Of a stretch of 64,000 nucleotides of DNA, positions 16,248 to 23,829 are shown piece after piece. The notes beneath the pieces are model-generated. The model was not told the origin of the DNA. It saw only the letters and a list, made by a program, of their open reading frames with translations, and made no database searches. Within the stretch, counting starts at the first letter, position 1, and each line of letters opens with the position of its first letter. The stretch lies in contig JABLXE010000007.1 in NCBI GenBank assembly GCA_013178225.1, forward strand, positions 62,001 to 126,000, written 5' to 3'. The DNA comes from Methanotrichaceae archaeon (GTDB lineage Archaea; Halobacteriota; Methanosarcinia; Methanotrichales; Methanotrichaceae). Both the position numbers and the translations under genes were made by a program.

Positions 16248-19004
16248 ATGTCATTGAATTCCGGCCAATCGGTATCAGATGTCAGCTGGTATCGTTTATC
16301 GTCTGAAGAGGTGGCCTTACGCCTGCAGGTCGATCCAGCCAGAGGGCTGAGTGGGTCCGAGGCAGCAGAGCGCCTGCAGAAATACGGGCCCAACCGCCTG
16401 TCTGAGCTGAAGAAGGAGTCAGGCCTCAAGGCCTTTCTGCGCCAGTACAAGGACTTGATGCAGGTCATCCTGGTTGCAGCGGCAGCAATCAGCCTGGTGG
16501 TCACGGGACAGCTGGGAACCTCTTTGCTGCTTTTCAGCCTGACGATCTTCAATGCCGTCCTCGGGCTCCGCCAGGAGGCAAAGGCCGAAGAGAGCCTGGC
16601 AGCTCTGCAGAAGATGATGAAGAACGTCACCCGGGTGCGTCGGGACGGGCAGGCCATCGAGATAGATGCCGAGCAGCTGGTGCCAGGCGACGTTGTGCTG
16701 ATTGAGGCCGGAAACCGGATCCCTGCAGACGGCCGTCTATTCTTTGCCGCAACCCTGGAGATCGAGGAGGCGGCCTTAACTGGAGAAAGCACCCCGGCAC
16801 TCAAGGGAACGGAGGCCATCGAGCAGGAGGAGACGGGCATCGGAGATCGCACCTGCATGGCCTTCATGAACACCTCGGCCACTCGCGGCCGCGGCGAAAT
16901 GATCGTGACCGGAACCGGCATGAACACCGAGATCGGCCACATTGCCGACCTGCTCAACAAGACCGAGGCCGACAAAACGCCGCTGCAAAAGCAGCTCGAC
17001 CGGCTAACTGTGGTCATAGCCGGGATCGCCGGCCTTACCTTCATCCTGATGGTGGCAATGGGCCTCCGGGCAGGGCAGCCCTTCCAGGAGCTGTTCATAG
17101 CCGGCGTGGCGCTGGCCATCGCGGCGATTCCCACCGGCATGCCGGCGGTTGTTACCACTCTTTACTCCATGGGCACCCGCGTTCTGGCCGGCCAGAATGC
17201 AATCGTCAAGCGCCTGCCGTCTGTTGAGACCCTGGGCTCCGTCTCCGCAATTTGTTCTGACAAGACCGGCACTCTCACGCTTAACAAGATGACCGCACGC
17301 GAGTTCACTGTTCCTGGCCAGAACCGCTTCAACGTCAGCGGCGAAGGATACAGCGCGACCGGTCAGATCCTGCATTCCGGAGGAGCCAAGTTCGACCTCG
17401 ATGCCATCCTGATGCCCATGGCCCTCTGCGCCGATGCCCGTCTCGACGGCGAGAGCCTCATCGGCGACCCGACCGAAGGGGCGCTAATCGTGCTGGCAGA
17501 GAAGGGCGGAATCGATGTGGAGGGAGCGAGGATGGCCTATCCCCGGCTGGCCGAGGTGCCCTTTGACTCGGAATACAAGTTCATGGCCACCTTCCACAAC
17601 ATGACAAGTGAGCAGGGTGCGCCGGTCGTCCGCTGCTTTGTGAAAGGCGCACCCGACGTCCTGATAGCAAGGGCGGGCTCGTACCTGATGCCGCAGGGCC
17701 AGGTTCTGGCGGCAACCGACGAGAACCGTCGGCTGGCGTTCGCCGAAAATGATCGAATGGCCCGGGCAGGCGAAAGGGTCATGGTGGTGGCCCGTCGCGA
17801 CTTCGATCCCCGATCCTTCGATCCCAAAGGTAGTCTGATCGATCTCATAAACGACCTCACCCTCCTGGCAATGATTGGCATCGTGGACCCGCCCCGGCCA
17901 GAGGCCAAAGCTGCAATTGCCAAATGCAAGAGCGCTGGAATCCAGGTGCGCATGATCACCGGCGACCATGCGGTGACGGCCGCTGCTATCGGCCAGGAGC
18001 TTGGAATACAGGGAGCTGCCCTCACAGGTGCCGAGTTTGCCGGAAAAAGCGATGAGGAGCTTTTAGGACAGCTGCCGGACATAGGCATCATAGCCCGGGT
18101 GGCTCCGGAGGATAAGATCCGGCTGGTGAGCTTGCTGCAGCAAAGCTCAAACATCGTCGCCATGACCGGAGACGGCGTCAACGATGCTCCGGCCCTCAAG
18201 AAGGCCGATATCGGTGTGGCCATGGGCATCACCGGAACGGAAGTGTCCAAAGAGGCCGCAGTGATGATCTTAACCGACGACAACTTTGCCACCATCGTCA
18301 AAGCGGTCGAGTACGGGCGGGCGATCTACGACAATCTGGCCAAGTACATCCGCTTTCAGATGGAAGCTCTGGTGGGATTCATCGCCAGCTTCCTCGGTGC
18401 AGCCATGTTCGGGATCGCTGGAGGAATTCCCTTTGCCCCGCTGGCGGTCTTGTGGGTTAACTTCTCCATCCAGGTTCCAATCGCCATAGCTCTGGGCTTT
18501 GATAAGCCCTCGCCGGGCCTGATGGAGCAAAAGCCCCGACCGCTGCACCAGCCGGTGCTGTCCCGGAAGCAGTGGCTTCGTATCGCCTTTCTGGGAATCA
18601 TCATGGCCGCCGTAACGCTGCTATTGGAGGCGTATTACGAAAGGATTGACGCTGTCCTGGCAAATACTATGGCCCTGACAACGTTTTCGCTGTTCAGCAT
18701 AGCTCTCGGTCTCAGCGCCCGCAATGAGATTCAAACCGCGTTCAACCGGGACATTTTATCTGACCGTCGCCAGGTCGAGATCTACGGACTTACATTGGTA
18801 CTGGTGTTCCTGGCAACGGAGCTGCACCTCCTGCAGCGTATCTTAGGCACCACGTCGATCAGCTCCGATAAATGGCTGATCTGTTTCGTGATTGCCTTAG
18901 GATTGCTGCTTGTCGATGAGGTGATCAAGCTGTTCATGCGCAAGAGCCGGGGATTGGGAGCGGCGCAAAAAAGGTCAGGTGGAGCCGGCCAGGAAGCTGA
19001 GTAG
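16248..19004 (+). CDS. cation-transporting P-type ATPase (P2-like, ion uncertain)
   Basis: 918 residues with the full P-type layout: actuator TGES near residue 178, phosphorylation motif CSDKTGTLT with Asp338, nucleotide-domain KGAPD, hinge MTGDGVNDAPA and about ten membrane segments. The overall order and the LPSVETLG segment resemble P2A calcium pumps. Ion-site residues differ. The M4 motif is PTGMP (295-299) instead of PEGLP, losing the acidic ligand, and M6 reads VNFSIQ (737-742) where calcium pumps have N-x-x-T-D. Calcium transport is therefore doubtful; sodium, proton, potassium or another cation is possible. ATG 16248 has GGAG just upstream. Monocistronic. Confidence 0.85.
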   Translation: MSLNSGQSVSDVSWYRLSSEEVALRLQVDPARGLSGSEAAERLQKYGPNRLSELKKESGLKAFLRQYKDLMQVILVAAAAISLVVTGQLGTSLLLFSLTIFNAVLGLRQEAKAEESLAALQKMMKNVTRVRRDGQAIEIDAEQLVPGDVVLIEAGNRIPADGRLFFAATLEIEEAALTGESTPALKGTEAIEQEETGIGDRTCMAFMNTSATRGRGEMIVTGTGMNTEIGHIADLLNKTEADKTPLQKQLDRLTVVIAGIAGLTFILMVAMGLRAGQPFQELFIAGVALAIAAIPTGMPAVVTTLYSMGTRVLAGQNAIVKRLPSVETLGSVSAICSDKTGTLTLNKMTAREFTVPGQNRFNVSGEGYSATGQILHSGGAKFDLDAILMPMALCADARLDGESLIGDPTEGALIVLAEKGGIDVEGARMAYPRLAEVPFDSEYKFMATFHNMTSEQGAPVVRCFVKGAPDVLIARAGSYLMPQGQVLAATDENRRLAFAENDRMARAGERVMVVARRDFDPRSFDPKGSLIDLINDLTLLAMIGIVDPPRPEAKAAIAKCKSAGIQVRMITGDHAVTAAAIGQELGIQGAALTGAEFAGKSDEELLGQLPDIGIIARVAPEDKIRLVSLLQQSSNIVAMTGDGVNDAPALKKADIGVAMGITGTEVSKEAAVMILTDDNFATIVKAVEYGRAIYDNLAKYIRFQMEALVGFIASFLGAAMFGIAGGIPFAPLAVLWVNFSIQVPIAIALGFDKPSPGLMEQKPRPLHQPVLSRKQWLRIAFLGIIMAAVTLLLEAYYERIDAVLANTMALTTFSLFSIALGLSARNEIQTAFNRDILSDRRQVEIYGLTLVLVFLATELHLLQRILGTTSISSDKWLICFVIALGLLLVDEVIKLFMRKSRGLGAAQKRSGGAGQEAE

Positions 19005-19118
19005 CTGATGCCGGAGGCTGTGGGCCCGAATATCTGGCACCGGGCATAGGGCAGCAAAGGCCGCCATTTCCGGCCTTTCCGGTCCGGCCCATGGCTCCGA
19101 GCCAAAAACCCTCCCCGA

Positions 19119-19595
19119 TCATCTTTTGATGCCTATGCTTTCAATCAGATCGGCGACCTTTGATGCCTTCAACTCATCGCCTTGACTAAAGGCTGCGACC
19201 ACGCTGCAGATGTGATCGTCGTCTATCCGGCAGAAGGCGCAGATGGCCTCTGAGCCCTCGTCGGTCATCAGAGCATAGTGCCAATCCATATCGGCCTTAT
19301 TCCGGCGGGGACCTCTGGCGATCTGTCCTGGTGAGTCCATGCCCTTATAGTTCCAGGCTGCCGGCCCGATATCGCGCAGCAATTTGAGGAAATGCTTCAA
19401 TCCTTTGTCGGAAAGCTCAGATCCGGTAAATATTTCGCGGAGACTGACGTATTCCAGTCCGACGGAGGCGAAAGTCGCCTGTTCCGACTTGATATACATC
19501 GCTGCCGGGCTGGCACTAATTATCTCCAGCCCCTCAAGGGACTTTGAGTCAAAAGATACGCTGCAAAGTCCATCTGTGAGAGAAATCTCGACCAT
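19119..19595 (-). CDS. hypothetical protein
   Basis: 158 residues, soluble and acidic, with no signal peptide. It begins with strands (MVEISLTDGLCSVSFDSKSL), has a helical middle (LKHFLKLLRDIGPAAWNY) and a C-terminal half with YALMTDEGSEAICAFCRIDDDHICSVV. Three Cys lie in the last 45 residues. I do not recognise a family. It converges on the P-type ATPase and diverges from the RuBisCO gene. Confidence 0.6.
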   Translation of the reverse strand: MVEISLTDGLCSVSFDSKSLEGLEIISASPAAMYIKSEQATFASVGLEYVSLREIFTGSELSDKGLKHFLKLLRDIGPAAWNYKGMDSPGQIARGPRRNKADMDWHYALMTDEGSEAICAFCRIDDDHICSVVAAFSQGDELKASKVADLIESIGIKR

Positions 19596-19787
19596 GAAAC
19601 TAATGGGACCTTCATATTCTAAATTTCTATCGACCCTTGAGCCCTCCGGATTCTGAGGATATGCAAGAGGAACCCGGTCTATCCATGTCGAACGGATCGC
19701 TTTCTCCAGCTGTCGTCGGTCCTCCTGTCAGCAAAACCATCAAGTAGCAGGCAGATAAAAGATGGGGAGCGAAGATGGTGAAAAATC

Positions 19788-21071
19788 ATGCGTGAATATC
19801 TGGATATTGGCTATACGCCATCGGACTCGGATATAATATCATTGTACAGAATGGAACCGGCTCCAGGAATGGACTTCTCAGAAGCCTGCAATGCTCTGGC
19901 CGGCGAATCCTCAATCGATACCTGGTCCGATATCCTGACTCTCAGCCCGGAGATCGCGGCAAAGATCAAGCCCCATGTATTTGAGGCCGACGAAACGGAA
20001 AAAATGGTCAAAGTCGCCTATCCCACTCAACTCTTCGAGATCGGAAGCATTCCCCAGATCCTCAGCGCCCTGGCGGGAAACATCTTCAGCATGAAGCTGA
20101 TCAGCGGACTCCGGCTCCAGGACATCTCTTTTCCAGGAGAAGTAATGCAGGCCTATGACGGCCCGGAGTTCGGAGTCGTTGGAGTGCGCAAGCTTCTGGG
20201 AGTCCGCGACCGGCCGCTGTGCGGCACTATCGTCAAGCCCAAAGTGGGGCTGAAGTCAAAAGATCATGCCAAAGTGGCTTACGACTCCTGGATGGGAGGC
20301 CTGGATCTGGTGAAGGACGACGAAAACCTGACCGACCAGAAGTTCAATCCCTTTGAGCAGAGGGTCACTGAGACACTGCAGTTGAGGGACAAGGCGGAGG
20401 AAGCAACCGGCGAGAAGAAGATGTACATGCCGAACATCACCGCTCCGACCTGCCGGGAGATGATACGCCGGGCCGAGTTCGTAAAGGAGGTCGGCGGAGA
20501 GTACGTGATGATCGACATCATTCCGGTTGGATGGTCCGCCCTGCAGACTCTGCGGGAGGAGAACAGATCCCTGAAGCTTGCGCTTCACGCCCACAGGTGC
20601 ATGCATTCCGCCATGACCAGGAATCCCAAGCAGGGCGTATCCATGCAGGTGATTGCCAAGCTCACCAGAATGATCGGGCTTGACCAGCTGCACATTGGAA
20701 CCGCCGTCGGCAAGATGCACGGAGGAGAGGCTGAGGTCTCGTCGCTTCTCAGGACCTGTGAGGGCCGGGAGGTCTCCGAAGACCGGGCCAACCACGTGCT
20801 GGCCCAAAACTGGCACGGCCTAAATCCGCTGCTGGCCGTGGCTTCAGGTGGGCTCCAGCCCGGGCATGTCCCGAGCGTGATGCGAATTCTCGGAAAAGAT
20901 ATTGTGATGCAGTTCGGAGGAGGAGTTCACGCTCACCCGTCGGGAACTGTAGCCGGCGCAAAGGCGGTTCGTCAGGCTATCGATTCCGTGATGGCAGGAA
21001 TAGACATCACAGAGTATGCCAAGAGCCATGAGGAGCTTTTCCTGGCCCTGGAAAAATGGGGGATTAAATAA
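19788..21071 (+). CDS. rbcL: ribulose-bisphosphate carboxylase, form III
   Basis: Carboxylates ribulose 1,5-bisphosphate to 3-phosphoglycerate. In archaea it serves nucleoside/AMP salvage or, with phosphoribulokinase, the reductive hexulose-phosphate pathway. The 427-residue protein keeps the active-site set: GTIVKPKVGL with Lys150, GGLDLVKDDEN with the carbamylated Lys176 and Asp178/Glu179, HAHR with His269-Arg270, VGKMHGG with Lys309, and SGG at 353-355. Length and sequence style are those of archaeal form III; there is no small subunit. No phosphoribulokinase, AMP phosphorylase or ribose-1,5-bisphosphate isomerase gene lies in the window. ATG 19788 is the only suitable start; an ATG at 19775 runs into a stop. 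Confidence 0.93.
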   Translation: MREYLDIGYTPSDSDIISLYRMEPAPGMDFSEACNALAGESSIDTWSDILTLSPEIAAKIKPHVFEADETEKMVKVAYPTQLFEIGSIPQILSALAGNIFSMKLISGLRLQDISFPGEVMQAYDGPEFGVVGVRKLLGVRDRPLCGTIVKPKVGLKSKDHAKVAYDSWMGGLDLVKDDENLTDQKFNPFEQRVTETLQLRDKAEEATGEKKMYMPNITAPTCREMIRRAEFVKEVGGEYVMIDIIPVGWSALQTLREENRSLKLALHAHRCMHSAMTRNPKQGVSMQVIAKLTRMIGLDQLHIGTAVGKMHGGEAEVSSLLRTCEGREVSEDRANHVLAQNWHGLNPLLAVASGGLQPGHVPSVMRILGKDIVMQFGGGVHAHPSGTVAGAKAVRQAIDSVMAGIDITEYAKSHEELFLALEKWGIK

Positions 21072-21251
21072 AATTGAAAGATCTCCGTTGGGCGCCCCCT
21101 CAAAACACGGGACTTGTAGGAATGAATCGAGCAGCCCATTTTCTTTTGGGAAACGTTTTTTCGTGCCTTACGGGATCGGGATCGAGCAGCTGCATTCGCC
21201 AAGCGGAAAGTTAAAAATATATGAATGAGCATAGTTAAACGGGGTTTTAAT

Positions 21252-21572
21252 ATGAAGGAAGAGGTATTTTTCGGCGAGGGCATGGTCCCGGTAAAGAAGG
21301 ACTATCCGGATCTCTATGAGGCCATAGTTGGCTTAAACGAGGCCTGCTATGCCGGAAAGGTCATCGATTACCGGACCCAGAAGCTGATAGCCCTGGGAAT
21401 TAACGCTGCAGCCTCGGATGACCGGGCGACGAAGAAGCAGATGATGAGCGCCATGAAGGAGTTCAACATCAGCAAAGACGAGATAGTTGACGTTCTGAGG
21501 GTGGTTCTGCTGACTTCAGGGATGCCTCCGTTCACCAAGGCCATGAAAATCCTGAAGGAATTGAAAGAATAA
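21252..21572 (+). CDS. small AhpD-like / carboxymuconolactone decarboxylase family protein
   Basis: 106 residues from ATG 21252. Pattern: DYRTQKLIALGINAAASDDRATKKQMMSAM followed by NISKDEIVDVLRVVLLTSGM, the typical CMD helix pair. The usual CxxC is absent, as in the AhpD-like protein at 6.8 kb, so a peroxidase role is unlikely. A TATA-like TTAAAAATATATG at about 21211-21223 puts the transcript start just before this ATG and argues against the in-frame ATG at 21225. Separate from rbcL, with a gap of about 180 bases. Confidence 0.8.
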   Translation: MKEEVFFGEGMVPVKKDYPDLYEAIVGLNEACYAGKVIDYRTQKLIALGINAAASDDRATKKQMMSAMKEFNISKDEIVDVLRVVLLTSGMPPFTKAMKILKELKE

Positions 21573-21640
21573 AAAATATTTTTATTAATTATTGAGATGT
21601 ATCGCTCCGGTTAAGACATGTCGCTCCGGGCCGTAGGCCT

Positions 21641-23191
21641 TCAGGTGCGAAGCGCCTTTTGCCTGAGCAGCCTGTGGTAGGCTATGGCAAAGCGGTGTGC
21701 TTCGTCCCTGATCTCCTGCACGAAGAGCGAAGCCCGATCGTTTCTATTTATGGGCAACGGCTGGTCCAGGCCGGGAACGTAGATCTCTTCTTCTCCCTTG
21801 GCAATTGAGATTACCGGAACCCAGACCCCGAGCTTGTCCAGCTCCTTCTGGGCTGAATTGAGCTGTCCCTGCCCACCGTCGATGATTATCAGATCGGGAA
21901 GCTCCCGCATCTCCTTCTTCAGGCGTGAATACCGCCTTCTGACGACCTCAGCTATAGACGCGAAATCGTCAATTCCGGCCACCTCTCGGATTTTAAAGCG
22001 CCGGTACTGGCTCTTGTCCGGCCTTCCGCCCCGAAACTGAACCATGGAGCCCACTGTGGCTGAGCCCATCAGGTGCGAGATATCGAAGCAATCGATGACC
22101 TCAGGCGGCCGGTCCAGCCGGAGGGCCTCCTGAAGGGCCTCAATCTTTTTACGATCGCCGAAGAACCCGGCCTCCACATTTCTCTCTGCCAGCTCCAGAA
22201 GCTCTTTTTTCTCACCCTGTTTGGGGACCGTGACCTTTACCGTCTTTTTCTTGCGGTGGGAGAGAAATGCCGCCAGAGATTCGTCAACGGTCTCTTCCAG
22301 GATCAGCTCTTCTGGAGGATCATTTTCGGAGTAATACTGGACCAGGAACTCCTCGACGAAGTTCTCAGACCAGGCAAAGATGAAGTCCTGCTTCTCCTCG
22401 AGAGTTCCACGGTAGACCTTGAAGAGCATCAGGTAGACCTGGCCGCCCTCGATCTTGTAGCTCAAAATATCCTGATCGTGCTTCTTCGCCTGTTCAACGT
22501 GCTGTCTCTCCTGCATCCTCTCCAGGGCACCTATCTGCGACCTCAGTTCCAGCGCTCGTTCATACTCCAGCAGCTCCGCTGCCTCCTTCATCTGCTCCTT
22601 TAAGGAGGCTAAAAGCTCGCGGGTCCTGCCGCGCAGCACGGACTCTGCTCGCTTCACCCTCTCCCGGTAATCGGCCTCGCTTATCTGGCCGATGCAGGGT
22701 CCGCTGCAGGCTCCCATGTGGTAGCGAAGACAGGCCCTTTTAGGGAGACGTTTGCAGGTGCGCAGTCCAAAGGTCCTCCTGAGAAGAGACAGAACGTAGT
22801 CCCTCTCGCGAGCCGAGACGAAGGGCCCGGAGAAGGTTCCCTTTCCCGAGGACTTCCTGGAGATGCAGATCCTCGGAAAGCTCTCGTCGGTCAGCTGAAT
22901 GCTGGCATAGCGGGAGGAGTCCTTGAGCTTGATGTTGTATCTGGGAGTATGCCGCTTGATGAGCGTATTTTCCAGAATCAGGGCTTCGACCTCGTTGTTG
23001 GTGACTATGAAGTCCACGGACTCTGCGCTCTCTAGCATGGCTGCGGTCTTGGGGTCGTGATCCTGCCGGTTCAAGTAGCTGCTCACACGTTTCTTGAGAT
23101 CTCTGGCCTTTCCCACATAGAGCACAAGGCCTTCGCTATCCTTGAAGAGGTAGCAGCCAGGAAGATGGGGAAGAGTGCTGGCGGATAGCAT
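21641..23191 (-). CDS. uvrC: UvrC excinuclease subunit, lacking the C-terminal HhH domain
   Basis: Makes both incisions in nucleotide excision repair with UvrA and UvrB. Domains in order: GIY-YIG nuclease (residues 10-90, GCYLFKDSEGLVLYVGKARD), a Cys cluster (CKRLPKRACLRYHMGACSGPC, 140-160), the UVR motif helix near 200-235, and the RNase H-like 5' nuclease (CFDISHLMGSATVGSMVQF, DLIIIDGGQGQL). The protein stops at 516 residues just after RDEAHRFAIAYHRLLR. Typical UvrC continues for 60-80 residues with a helix-hairpin-helix pair, which is missing here. Reading past the stop shows no continuation in frame. Confidence 0.93.
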   Translation of the reverse strand: MLSASTLPHLPGCYLFKDSEGLVLYVGKARDLKKRVSSYLNRQDHDPKTAAMLESAESVDFIVTNNEVEALILENTLIKRHTPRYNIKLKDSSRYASIQLTDESFPRICISRKSSGKGTFSGPFVSARERDYVLSLLRRTFGLRTCKRLPKRACLRYHMGACSGPCIGQISEADYRERVKRAESVLRGRTRELLASLKEQMKEAAELLEYERALELRSQIGALERMQERQHVEQAKKHDQDILSYKIEGGQVYLMLFKVYRGTLEEKQDFIFAWSENFVEEFLVQYYSENDPPEELILEETVDESLAAFLSHRKKKTVKVTVPKQGEKKELLELAERNVEAGFFGDRKKIEALQEALRLDRPPEVIDCFDISHLMGSATVGSMVQFRGGRPDKSQYRRFKIREVAGIDDFASIAEVVRRRYSRLKKEMRELPDLIIIDGGQGQLNSAQKELDKLGVWVPVISIAKGEEEIYVPGLDQPLPINRNDRASLFVQEIRDEAHRFAIAYHRLLRQKALRT

Positions 23192-23401
23192 CAGAGAACC
23201 CTAATTTGAATGTTTCCCAAAATGATCACGAATATGCCCGAAGCTTTTTGGCCCAGGACTATTTCAACTCTCTCCTGCCCAGGGATTCTCCTTGTGCCCG
23301 CAATTGCTGTCGAGCTGTTGTTGAGGGAAAAGCGCGCCGAGAAGGGCGGCGATATCCAATATCTTAACAAAAATTGGGTGGATGTATGGAAAAGATGGGC
23401 A

Positions 23402-23665
23402 TTAAGCCCGGATTTCTTGAAGGGTCTCCGATTCCGCTGAGGGGTGCAGCATTCCGCTATTGCCGGACGGCAATGATGGCAAGTATTTCTCCCAAGCTTT
23501 CCAAAGCTCAGTCGCACCTGACATCGCTTCCTCCACTCCTTCAGTTGGGAAAAGCTGCTCCCAGGGCTTAAGACAATCACGTGTTGGTGATTTTTTCTCA
23601 GCATTTGCTTCCTTTGGCAGATATCTCTCCCAGGAGTTCCAATGTCTTGCCTTCAAATTTATCAC
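23402..23665 (-). CDS. possible small protein with 23-residue tryptophan repeats
   Basis: An 87-codon frame starting GTG at 23665, in the 638-base gap between uvrC and uvrA. Three copies of a motif recur at exactly 23 residues: W9-NSWERYLP, LKPWEQLFP (Trp35) and W55-KAWEKYLP (Trp58). Trp12, Trp35 and Trp58 are invariant, each followed by Glu and, five residues on, Pro. Such periodic aromatic motifs suggest a real repeat protein. A TATA-like ATGAAAATTTATGAAC lies near 23711-23727. There is no ribosome-binding site, and downstream residues are Ser/Gly-rich. The remaining gap (23192-23401 and 23666-23829) shows no other gene. Confidence 0.4.
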   Translation of the reverse strand: MINLKARHWNSWERYLPKEANAEKKSPTRDCLKPWEQLFPTEGVEEAMSGATELWKAWEKYLPSLPSGNSGMLHPSAESETLQEIRA

Positions 23666-23829
23666 CAGAAATATTTGCTCTCTTTACGCTACTTATCTTT
23701 GTTTGTGAAATGTTCATAAATTTTCATAATAATCCCGATCGAAAAATCGGGCGGTCGCAAAAAGGGTTAAGACCATCCTCGACCGACCAGTTCCCGGTCA
23801 GTAGACGACCCCATGTGACGAGATAGAAG

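Noticed and set aside
23191-23604. 137-codon minus-strand frame upstream of uvrC
   Set aside because: Basic, Cys/His-scattered sequence without domain pattern; it conflicts with the tryptophan-repeat frame.
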